Source of the DNA: Rhynchopus sp. YZ270_cl-10
Lineage: Eukaryota; Euglenozoa; Diplonemea; Diplonemida; Diplonemidae
Length of the DNA stretch: 64,000 nucleotides
NCBI GenBank assembly: GCA_964035575.1
Contig: OZ037889.1
Coordinates: 1 to 64,000 of the forward strand
Direction of reading: 5' to 3'
A model generated the notes under the pieces. It was not told where the DNA came from. It worked only from the letters and a program-made list of their open reading frames with translations, and did not search any database. Positions within the stretch are counted from its first letter, which is position 1; each line of letters starts with the position of its first letter. Made by a program: the position numbers and the translations under genes. Below are positions 51,244 to 60,263 of this stretch, one piece after another.

Positions 51244-52283
51244 GAGAAAAGGGAAAATGGGAGTTGCAAGAAATGGTTTTCACAAAAAAAAAAAAAAAAA
51301 AAAAAAAAAAAGAAAAAAATTAAGAAAGGGGTTTCGTCAAAAGTTTGGAAAATACATTATACTTTGTATCAGGGTTACTGGGAGGGTTGAATACAAGTTC
51401 CCCTCCTGAGAATTGGGTCTGGGACCTTCCTGGAAAAAAAAATGCTCATTCGTTCTCCCCTTTTTTTTGGTTGGTCTCAGTGGTGAGGAGATACTTGTAT
51501 TCAATATTGAACCCTTTTTTGACGGAGCCTGAAGTTTTTGTTTTGCTCAGGGTTGTGCTAAAAGTGCACCATCCCCGAAATTGAGATATGATTTTCCTTA
51601 CCACAAAAACCCCGTAAGAAAAATCAATCCCGTAAAAGGAACCACAGCCGTCAAAGGGGTCTTTTCCTAAGCCTCTCATGCCTAGTCTGATTAGATTAGT
51701 CACCCCTGAACAAAAAGGGGGACCTGGGGGAGTGAAAAATTTCGATTCGGGCGAGCCTAGGCTTGTTAGTTAGGTCACCCTTTTAAAGAAATAGTATTTC
51801 AAAAAAGTGGGGCATTTTTTCGTTTTTTTTTTTTTTTTTTGAAAAATTCTTCAAGACTTGGAATAATGTAGTTGCCACGAACTACATTTCTACTATTTTT
51901 TGAGGGGAAATGGGTCTGGGAGTGGTGATCTGGATTTGGATTTGGCTTATCCTCAGGAGGAAGGGGAGTCAGATGTGGGAGGTGAAGTAGGGGGTGTTGG
52001 TGTTCTCAAGGATTTCCTTAAGGGTAGGTATTAAAGATATCAGAACCAAAAAAGGGGGAGAAGAGGAAGGGAAAAAAGAGGGAAGGAAAAACTCAAGTCC
52101 GAGGGACATCAATAAACTGGACACTTTTGTTAGTCACCCTGTTTCGAAGGTTGGGATGGAGTATTTTATTGTTTGACATAAAAAAAAAGCCAAAAAGGAG
52201 GGAGGGTATTGACTTAAATAGGGCCAGTAAAAGCATTCTCTTGTGGGAAGCACAACGAGATTTAAAAAGAAAAAGAAAAAAAG

Positions 52284-52341
52284 AGAAGTTGAAAGTGCAA
52301 AAAAAACGCCTCACCATTCATCGTCTGGACGCAAAGCACTG
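52284..52341 (-). repeat. SINE-tail-like module (GTTGAAAGTGC ... GACGCA)
   Basis: GAAGTTGAAAGTGCAAA, then ACGCCTCACCATTCATCG and GGACGCA. The same order of words recurs at 55663-55716 and 57421-57466, and in a shorter form (ACGCCTCTGGGACGCAGGCAC) at 56451-56487 and 57344-57375. In the 57336 and 61083 copies this stretch adjoins a tRNA-type B-box, so these are probably tails or relatives of one SINE family. Confidence 0.45.
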
Positions 52342-52386
52342 AAGAAAATACTACTTTTGTCTTTTTCTCAAACGCAGATTTGCTGT

Positions 52387-52564
52387 TGGGGTGTTCCGGG
52401 GTATGGAATTTTGGTAATCTTCATTTCAATTCACAACTCTTCACAACTTTTCACAACTCTTCACAACTTTTCACAACTCTTCACACGCACTTTTTTGTGA
52501 AGAGTTGTGAAAAGTTGTGAAGAGTTGTGAAGATTGCCAAAATTCCATACCCCGGAACACCCCA
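52387..52564. mobile_element. Foldback MITE, 5-bp target duplication GCTGT
   Basis: A 178-bp nearly perfect palindrome. It begins TGGGGTGTTCCGGGGTATGG and ends with the reverse complement. Inside each arm are alternating TTCACAACTCT and TTCACAACTTT decamers, and the centre is a few bases. The flanks carry the direct repeat GCTGT (52382-52386 and 52565-52569). It shares the end pattern (TGG-GTG-TTCC) and the TTTCAATTCACAACT inner words with the element at 59756-60263. Non-autonomous, no coding capacity; the autonomous partner is not in this window. Confidence 0.85.
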
Positions 52565-53060
52565 GCTGTAGTATTCACTCTCACAGAGGGACAGAAAATA
52601 CTGGGGGGAGAGCACACCCAAAAGGGAGTGCGTTAGTTTGTGAGTTGCGCTAGGGAGGAGCCCTTTTGTTGTATCACCCGACCCAAAAATGCTTAGGATC
52701 TGACTGCTCAAAAAAAAAAAAAGGTCACCCAAAAAATGGGGGCTGACTTCGCATGCATCATTCCCACAGTGACTATCACAAAATAAAAATGAAAAAAAGA
52801 AAGAAATTTGACTTGGATAAAAAAAATACAAAGCCCTCTCGTGACAGTGTACCTTGGTACATGAGCTGTGCACTGTGGGTGGACCAGAACCATCCATTTC
52901 GTGGTTAACATCTGATAATAAGAAGATAAAGAAAGAAAAATTTTGGGATGAATCTAAGTCTTGTTGTGCTTAGTTGAGGGAAAAATAGACAATAAAAGAG
53001 AAAGAAGAAAAACGAAAAAAAATAAAGATGGTGAATGTTGGTAATGTGCCCCAAACATAT
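52565..53060. other. AT-rich spacer between MITE and transposon
   Basis: No gene. It holds another GCCCTCTCGTGACAGTGTACC-type module (52839-52858, third copy with those at 43349 and 43548) and a CTAAGTCTTGTTGTGCTTAG hairpin (52953-52972). Confidence 0.4.
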
Positions 53061-55104
53061 GGACTCGTCCGGAAACCCCTCTGGTAAGATTCATCCTTTT
53101 GGGTATTTTTGGGTTTTTTTCATGATGTCCCCCACAAAAAGTGCATCTAAGTGATATTCTGATATAAAAATAGGTTTGGGGGGGGGTCTGAGGCTATATT
53201 TTCACTTTTTATCCGATTTTCTGCCTTTTATTGTTGTTTTTCTCAATTTCTTCTCCCTTTCTCTTAATCCTGTCATGCCGCCTTGACAAGGTTTCATTGG
53301 CCTCTGTCAAATCTACTGTGGCAATGGCAGGGACTTTTACTTTGCGGGTCACCTTGGATGTGGTGACTCTATATTTAATACCGCTTCCCTCCGTGTCAGA
53401 GTACACACTAGCTGAAATGACACAACCGTTGCTCGAGTAGCAGTACACAGAACAAAAGAGATTGATGGAAAGAACGTTGCACTGATATGTCTGAGTACGA
53501 GGGAATAAAATAACAAAGGCCTCTGTGTGGGGAAGCTCTTGCAGGGCATCGACAATGTCCTCTACGGTAAGTATCTCCCGACAACAAGAAACATAGGAGA
53601 GATGGTTCGAAACGACACCGAAGTGTGCGTCGCGCCCATTCTTACCGTGTTTCTCGGCAAAAAAGTGAACACTGACATCTGCTTTCTTTTTTTTTGCAAG
53701 TTTAATCAAAATATAATGGCCCAATTCCATGTTCTGGAAATGGCGACCAACATCAGCCCAGAACTGAATCTTAGTAAATTGTGGCATGAAATCTTGGGAA
53801 AAAAGGTGTTCGAGGCACTTCACAACAGTATAGGCATCTTGGGTAATACTGGGAAGGACGTAATCTATGTGTTTATGCACACGTTTGCCATTCTCTACCC
53901 AATACAAACCTACCCCCAAATGAGAATATGCTGAGCGAGCGTAAAAATCACCTGAACACTCAACAGGCTTCATTGGCAAATGACCTTTTTGTTTAAAGTC
54001 AATGTCAATGACTATGCTGTCTGCCGGGGGCTCCTTCACCACGTTGTTGTAGACAGCCCTCTGACGCCGAGCCCGCTCCTGGTGAATTGCGATGTCCTTC
54101 AACTCCTGGATCTTTTCCCGAACTTCGCGCCACGTTTTCGGCAGGCGATGGGCGGATGCGAGGTGAGACTCGAAGTCCTCAGCTGGAGCACTGAAGGCAA
54201 TGTTCAGGTTGCGAGCCTGGAATAGGTTCTTTAGGCTCCTTCTCACTCCCCCCTCGCTGACGCAGTACTCGCACATGTCCGTCTTCCTGCGCCGGAACTG
54301 TGCCTCAGGGTGGTTCCTGCGCATGTGGTTGAAAAACACACTGCTCCCAACGCCGCTGATACGCTTAAACAATGATGTTTTGCGCATCTCGAGAGTCCTG
54401 AGGTAGACGGCGTGGCCCCGCCGTTTGCTCCCCGAGGCGCTCTTGCGGGAGAGTGACTCTGAGTGCTTCTCCACCACCTCCGCGATTTCCGCCTTCTTTT
54501 CGGGCGTCAGCACAGTGGGGCGCCCCCCTACCCCTTTCGACTCACATTTTTGGAAGATGCTCTCACCACAAATCAAGCCTGAGCGTTGTATCATGCTTCT
54601 ACTAAAGCCGTCCTCCTTCAGGGCATGCACCACGGCACGCCGTGCCTCGTCAGTGCTTGCGTTGACGCGGGCTACATGCGTAGGGATGAGGTGCTGCAGC
54701 AGTACCCCTTTGCCGATCGCTGCTGCCACAAGCGCCACACTCCCCTCCGCATCTCCGCCAAACACACGCAAGAACTCCTTCGCAGCGCTCAAAACGGTGA
54801 GGCGTGATCCAGAATTGGGCGCACGTTCATGATACGCCTTTTGTGAGGGTAAGAGCTTGAGTTTATCATTGAGGTCTTTAATTGCTGCCATTGCCATGTT
54901 TATGAAATGTCCAAAAATACGTAAAAAAATAAAAGTAAAAAGGGGGGAGGGGAAATAAACAAAAGTAAATACCCAAAATATGCCCTCTGGGGTGGTAGGT
55001 GTATGGTGGGTATCAAAAAATTGGGTTATTTGGGTGTTTTGAGCCGAAAAACCTCAAAAACCCCCAAAAGGATGAATCTTACCAGAGGGGTTTCCGGACG
55101 GACC
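53061..55104 (-). mobile_element. Complete 2.04-kb DDE-type DNA transposon
   Basis: Inverted ends of about 42 bp: the left end begins GGACTCGTCCGGAAACCCCT and the right end, reversed, begins GGTCCGTCCGGAAACCCC; both continue CTGGTAAGATTCATCC and TTTTGGG. A 5-bp direct repeat CATAT flanks the element (53056-53060 and 55105-55109). Between the ends lies a single intact reading frame of 562 codons on the minus strand, with little room to spare. Matching ends, a target duplication and an open transposase suggest a young insertion. I cannot place it in a named superfamily from sequence reading alone. Confidence 0.85.
53209..54897 (-). CDS. DDE-type transposase-like protein
   Basis: 562 residues, uninterrupted, filling the transposon at 53061-55104. 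The N-terminal third carries a helix-turn-helix-like stretch GRPTVLTPEKKAEIAEVVEK (125-144), a basic block and a His/Cys cluster (His191, His195, Cys209, Cys212 in HMRRNH ... MCEYC) suited to zinc or DNA binding. The central part has an RNase H-like acidic pattern: VIDIDF (Asp298/Asp300), WADVGRHFQN (Asp382) and FFAEKHGKNGRDAHFG (Glu415, Asp423). The last motif, HGK-x3-D-x-HFG, is distinctive and well placed for the third acidic position. The C-terminus is lysine-rich (KRKGEEIEKNNNKRQK), a likely nuclear signal. The start at 54897 gives MAMAAIKDLN; the Met at position 3 is an alternative. Which acidic residues are catalytic is inferred from spacing only. Confidence 0.75.
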   Translation of the reverse strand: MAMAAIKDLNDKLKLLPSQKAYHERAPNSGSRLTVLSAAKEFLRVFGGDAEGSVALVAAAIGKGVLLQHLIPTHVARVNASTDEARRAVVHALKEDGFSRSMIQRSGLICGESIFQKCESKGVGGRPTVLTPEKKAEIAEVVEKHSESLSRKSASGSKRRGHAVYLRTLEMRKTSLFKRISGVGSSVFFNHMRRNHPEAQFRRRKTDMCEYCVSEGGVRRSLKNLFQARNLNIAFSAPAEDFESHLASAHRLPKTWREVREKIQELKDIAIHQERARRQRAVYNNVVKEPPADSIVIDIDFKQKGHLPMKPVECSGDFYARSAYSHLGVGLYWVENGKRVHKHIDYVLPSITQDAYTVVKCLEHLFSQDFMPQFTKIQFWADVGRHFQNMELGHYILIKLAKKKKADVSVHFFAEKHGKNGRDAHFGVVSNHLSYVSCCREILTVEDIVDALQELPHTEAFVILFPRTQTYQCNVLSINLFCSVYCYSSNGCVISASVYSDTEGSGIKYRVTTSKVTRKVKVPAIATVDLTEANETLSRRHDRIKRKGEEIEKNNNKRQKIG

Positions 55105-57335
55105 CATATCATTTTAAAAAAATGAAGGAACAGAAAAAGCGTAAAAACCCTGTCCTTAATTGGGTGCATCACATTGCACTCAAAATATATCTTTCAAGAT
55201 GAACGTTCCTCATCGTACACACACACACATCCTTCACTATTTTGGCACCAACAAAACACACGGCAAAAAACGGGCTACAAAAACAGGAGGTATAATAAAG
55301 ACTAGAAGGTGTTTTTGGAGGTTTTTTCGGGACCCTAGGACCCTTTGTACCCGGTGGTTTCTTTTGTTGGGCCCCATAAAACTGGAACACAGTTCACAAA
55401 AAAATACGCTTTTTTGTTCTTTTTTTCATGACGCTAAAGTACAGGAAATATACATGGTGGGTGGGAATGGGCAGAACAGAGCGAAGAACAACGGGAAGAA
55501 GTGTTGTGGACTAGCTGGTCTGAACCGAATGGTGGCTGGATGGAAGGCACACAGCACAATAGCGACGAAAAAGTTGAAGTTCATGAAGATAGTTTTGATT
55601 GACCATGGAACGTAGATAAACCTTTTGGCTTTGCTATCTTTGCCTCTTTACTGTGTCAAGGCGTTGAAGTTGAAAGTGCAAACACCTCACCGTTCATCGG
55701 CAGACGCAGGCACTGGTCAATAAAAACACAGATCTGGAAAACCAGATTTCATGATTCACCATCTGGAAAACGACCCAGATCTGGGATCTGGATTCAAAAA
55801 ATCTGGCCAGATCTGTCAGTATCCGTGATAAAAGAAAAGTTTATGAGATGAACCTAAGCCTCTCATGCTTGGTCACCTTATACACAATAAAATGCACAAT
55901 AGTTTCCGTGTGCATAAATTCAAAAAATTAGAAAAGGAAGAACATACAAAAACAGACAAAAAAAACCATATGAGGTGAGGCTATCAAAAAAATAGTTCAT
56001 AAAAAAACAAAGAAAACGATGAAATGTGACTCTCGTGTAACACACTACATCAACATAAGTTGGTACGCTGAGTCTAGCCTCATCGCCTATAAAAAGGGGG
56101 GTGTTTATATTTTTTTATTTCATACTTTATTGACAACGTGAAGCCTGATTTGGAGCAATCAGCCATTTAGTATTTGCCACCGAAGATAAAACAATAGTGA
56201 TAAAAAATTCAAAAAAAATTCAAAAAATAATGACTCAATTCATATTTTTATACATAACAAAACAAAACAACGTTTTTTCCCCCCGCGACAGACTCTTTTT
56301 AACAACGGCACCCGATTTACCCTATTTGGATTTATTTATTTTTTCTCAAATTCATCACGGACGCGCAAAAGACTCTGTTCTCGCCGACACAAGAAAGAAA
56401 GTAAAGTATTTGATAAGAAGCTGTTCGTGCTTGTAAAAGAAAGTAAAGCAAAGTTGATAGCACAAAACGCCTCTGGGACGCAGGCACTAAAACTCCGCAA
56501 AGAAAAAGAAAATTTTATAAACGATAGACTGCATCTCTCGTGCACACACAATAAAGAAACCTTTTATAAGATGAAACCCTAAGCGTGCTTAGCCACCTTT
56601 TGACCACAAAACGTTATATAAAGTGCAGCGGAGAAGGGGGGGTGGGGAGGGGTTCACCTGAGGGAGTCATAGTCAACCCCCCCCTTCACTCCCCCTTTTC
56701 GCAAACACAAATACGAGAATAGGCTAGTCTAGCGCAAAAGAAGTACCCACGCGGTTACGTACAACTGAGACCCTGGAATGGACCCCGTATATTTACTGTA
56801 CTGTGCAGGACAAACTAGAGCACAAAAAAAAAACACAATGAAAGAGAGCGAGAAAAAAATTGAAAATTTTTTGATAAATTGTTGGATTGTAGTGTAGTTG
56901 CCTCGGTTTTGTGTTGCCACAGTTTGTGCAAATCTCCACTGTCTTTTTAGACAACTATCATAGATAGCAGTTTTTTTTTTTCTCCAATGATCATTACAAA
57001 AGAGAGCGAGAAAAAATTCATAAAAAAAAAAATAGAAAAAAAAAGGCAGAATGTTTCCATATCTTCCAGGGGTATATCAAAGGGGGGTTTTTTCCCCCTT
57101 CCCTATTATCTAGTAGAATTGGTGGAAAACTACTCGAGAAAGAAATAGGGGGGGGGAAATCCCCTTTTTGTTGGTTCGTCCCTAAACACCGTGAATACCT
57201 TCTATCTTGCAAGAGACAGATTTTTCAAAATAAAAGGAAAAAAAAATTGTCAACAAGGAAAAAGGGGAAAAAGAAATGTTCAAAGACGAGAGTCACCCCA
57301 AATTTGGATGCAATCCTATGCAAAAAAAAAATAAA
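55105..57335. other. AT-rich region with hairpin modules
   Basis: No confident gene. A plus frame at 55199-55615 is open but unrecognised. An ATCTGG/CCAGAT word cluster lies at 55733-55818. Hairpin modules of the GATGAA ... CTCTCRTG type occur at 55196-55235, 55844-55880, 56022-56048, 56526-56550 and 56569-56602. SINE-tail-like modules are at 55663-55716 and 56451-56487, and a small T-terminated element at 56868-56938. Confidence 0.4.
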
Positions 57336-57412
57336 GTGAAGTTGATAGTGCAAACGCCTCTGGGACGCAGGCACTGACACTCCGCGGGTTATCGAACCCC
57401 GGAGTGATGCGC
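57336..57412 (-). repeat. tRNA-related SINE-like element
   Basis: Read on the minus strand, a 7-bp stem CACTCCG / CGGAGTG encloses GGGGTTCGATAACCC, a good Pol III B-box (GGTTCGATAAC). It is followed by TGTCAGTGCCTGCGTCCCAG, AGGCGTTTGCACTATCAAC and then a T-rich end. The same tail words follow a B-box in the copy at 61083-61190. No complete cloverleaf or D-arm is visible, so this is not a functional tRNA gene. Confidence 0.5.
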
Positions 57413-59755
57413 AATAAAAGAGAAGTTGTGCAAGACGCCTTACCGTTCATCGGGCGGACGCATGGCCAATAAATAAATTATAAAAAAAAAGAAAGTTTGA
57501 AAGATGTGTCTTCTTCTCGTGCACATTGTGCACAATGTTGTGAGATTGTGTCGGCACATTGTGACACAAAAAAAATACGATAAGATACTTCTACGAGCCT
57601 CTCATAGGCCATACCAAATAGAGAAGTTGCAAGATGAATACGTCTCACGTGCATACAACTTTAAAAAAAAAAACTCATGAAGAAAAAACAACTGATATTT
57701 TGAAACGAGGAATGGGAAGAAAAAAAAAATCAATTCGGGGTAGCTGTTAACAGTGTAGACAGAGGGTGTTCCCTTTTTTTTTTTTTACCTTTTCTAAAAT
57801 ATGTTGATGCGATTTGCCTCTAGTATTTGCTACGTCGTGCAAAATCGCTTTAAATTTGAGCATTCACGTAGACACTCAAGGATGTGATCTACCATTCACC
57901 TTTCTTTGTTTGCCAAATTGTTGGGGTAGCGCAGTTGCCTCTATTGTGTTGCCACAGTTGTGCAATCTCCACTTTTTTTTTCCCTTTTTGATTCAACAAA
58001 AAAAGCAACAAAACTGTACGTCAGAAGAGGAGTGCGCAGTTCAAAACTCCATTTTATAATTTTTTTTTGTCCTGTCATTTTTGCCCATTTGAGATCGTTG
58101 AATAGTGAAAAGCTTCTCCTGGAAGAATAGGCCCTACCCCTTTACAATGTATTTGCAGTGGGAGGGGGGTAGGCTTGCTTGCAAAAACCCCTTTAGGTGC
58201 CAAAACCGACAAAGAAAAGGTTGAAAAGGCGAAATATGTATGTGTACACACATCTTTCACTTTTTTCTTAAAGACCGAAGGTCGAATGAGTTTTCGCGGA
58301 GTTTTCAATATAACACAACGAGGGGGGCGGTGTACAGAAAAACGGGTCAAAAAAAAATTGAGAAAAAAAAAAGTGTTGAGTGAAAGCTTGAGTAGCCACC
58401 CAAAAAAACGGAGCTGGGGGGAGGGTATTTTTTTTTGCCACGGCCATATGAGGGGAAGATAGCACAAATCAATTTGATAGTAATATTTTCACCTCACCAA
58501 AAGGCAAAAAAGGTCACTGTGATAAGAGGTTGTCGAACAGTGTGCGTTTAAAAAAAAATAAGACTCAATGTAATCTGTGTATGCGAAAAGGCGAAAGACA
58601 AAGCCAGAGGGACACACAAGAAAACAAAGTAAAATTTTTGCTGCAAAAAACGCCTCTTTTTGTTACCACCCTCTTCAAGAATGTCAAAAAAAAATAAAGT
58701 TTTGTTGAAGAGATAAATTGGTGCAATATTGGTTGTATCAGCAGGGAGGGAGTATGGGGACGAGAATATCATTTTACATACAAGAAACATAAAAAAAACA
58801 TCGGGGAGGGGAGTTAGAATATTGTGGGGAAATTTTCATTTTTTTTTTTTTTTTTTTTTTTTTTCAAGAGAGTATTCGTATGAAAGCCCTTTTTTTTTGG
58901 TCGTGCAAAGGGTTATCAGTTCATTCCTAAAAGGAATAATAACAAGAAAAATGTATCTAGGGAGCTATTGAGAGCATTTTACTGCATTTTTGGTGCAGAG
59001 CCACACAATGCAAAAGCATCGGTGGCGAAAAGAGGGGCTTTTTGTTTGATTTGAAGAGGGTTTCCTCGCTTTGAGGGCTTCACGAATGAAAGCAGAATCC
59101 CCGTTGGCAAGAAGTTTTTTTTACACATACTTTATCACAAAATATCGTTGGACCTACGTAGCTTCAAAAAAGCGCACTGTCAGGGGGGGAAGAGAAAATG
59201 TAAGATTGCCATACAGTACACGAGACATATGAGCAATGCTTCCCACAGTGTCTTTGCATCCGGTACACCCGGGTGTGAAGACACAACACAACACTGCGTC
59301 CGCAAAACCTTGCGGAAAGACGAGACAACACAGCACCTTGTTCTCTTTGCTCCCCTTCAGTCATCCATCTCTGCACTCCACAGGATGGAGTCTGCATTTT
59401 TTTTTTTTTTGGGTGGTTTTTCATGCTACTTTTTGAAGTCTTTTTGCCAAATAAAATTCTGTTACAAAATAGATAGACTGCAAACCCCCTTTTTGGGTGT
59501 AGGTGGGCTTGGCAGTGGTATTTTTTTTCTTCATATTTCTGTTATTACAAAATAGACACAACAAACATATTAGGGTGGGGGGTGGTGGGAATCTAGGGTT
59601 GCGGTTCGCTTTATTTTTAAAAATTCGTTTTTAAAAACTTTTGTAGTGTACAGGGTTATGAAAGGGGTGTGTTTGTGTTCAGTTTTTGGTGTGGAGATAT
59701 CACAAGATGTGCTCTGCTACATTTGTTTTTCCCTGAAAACTAAAACTTGGTATTA
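57413..59755. other. AT-rich region, no gene seen
   Basis: A second SINE-tail-like module follows at 57421-57466. Hairpin modules lie at 57498-57540 (with TGTGCACATTGTGCACAATG-like palindromes), 57578-57613, 57621-57660 and 58226-58262. A small T-terminated element is at 57912-57977. Long T-runs occur at 58839-58864 and 59397-59411. Reading frames are short and unconvincing. Confidence 0.4.
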
Positions 59756-60263
59756 TGGTGCTTCCCGGGGGGTATGCATTTCACAAATTTTCAATTCAAT
59801 TCACAACTTTTCACAACTATTCACAACTTTTCACTACCCTTTTTTCTCTCGTTGGTGAAGCTCTTAAACGCCGGCATTTGCATTTCCGGAATCCGTACGG
59901 CCAGTGGTGGGGTCAATTTGCCGAAATGGACAAGTTCTCGTCATTTCCGCACATCACACAGTACACAGGTACACAGGTACACAGGTACACCACATCACGT
60001 TCTATCTTGTGAATCCCAGCGTACCCCTCAATGGGTGGGTCACCACCCCGCCCAAAAAAAAAGCACACAAAAAAAATAAAAATCAATTCACAACTTTTCA
60101 CAACTATTCACAACTTTTCACATTTTTTCACAATTTTTCACAATTTTTCACCACTTTTCACCAGCCTTCACAATTCTGTAGCGGTTTTCGTGTTGTGAAA
60201 ATTTGTGAAAACTTGTCACATTTTGTGAAAATTTGTGAAATGCACACCCCCCGGGAAGCACCA
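59756..60263. mobile_element. MITE, 5-bp target duplication TATTA
   Basis: 508 bp with inverted ends: the left end begins TGGTGCTTCCCGGGGGGTAT and GCATTTCACAAATTTTCA; the right end is the reverse complement with one change. The direct repeat TATTA flanks it (59751-59755 and 60264-60268). Inside both arms are TTCACAACTTTTCACAACTA-type decamer arrays, as in the element at 52387-52564. The centre holds GC-richer unique sequence and an 8-bp GTACACAG microrepeat (59961-59990). A second decamer run lies at 60085-60165. No coding capacity. Confidence 0.85.

Larger units (their letters stand above)
47739..52386. other. AT-rich, gene-poor region
   Basis: Mostly low-complexity AT DNA. Noted: an unrecognised plus frame at 47918-48223, a GA microsatellite at 49664-49680, a moderately coding-like plus frame starting with ATG at 50735 (opening MENFINPPSLRVSLCCLIKQ) that runs into an F-coding T-tract after about 51080, a TTTA microsatellite (51105-51130), GC hairpins at 51132-51162, a small recurring element at 51845-51900 and a CCTAAGCCTCTCATGCCTAG hairpin module at about 51668-51687. 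None supports a confident gene call. Confidence 0.4.

Noticed and set aside
52387-60263. Solo LTRs of a retroelement (TG...CA ends, 5-bp duplications)
   Set aside because: The ends are long inverted copies that fold back on themselves, not direct repeats, which fits MITEs and not LTRs.
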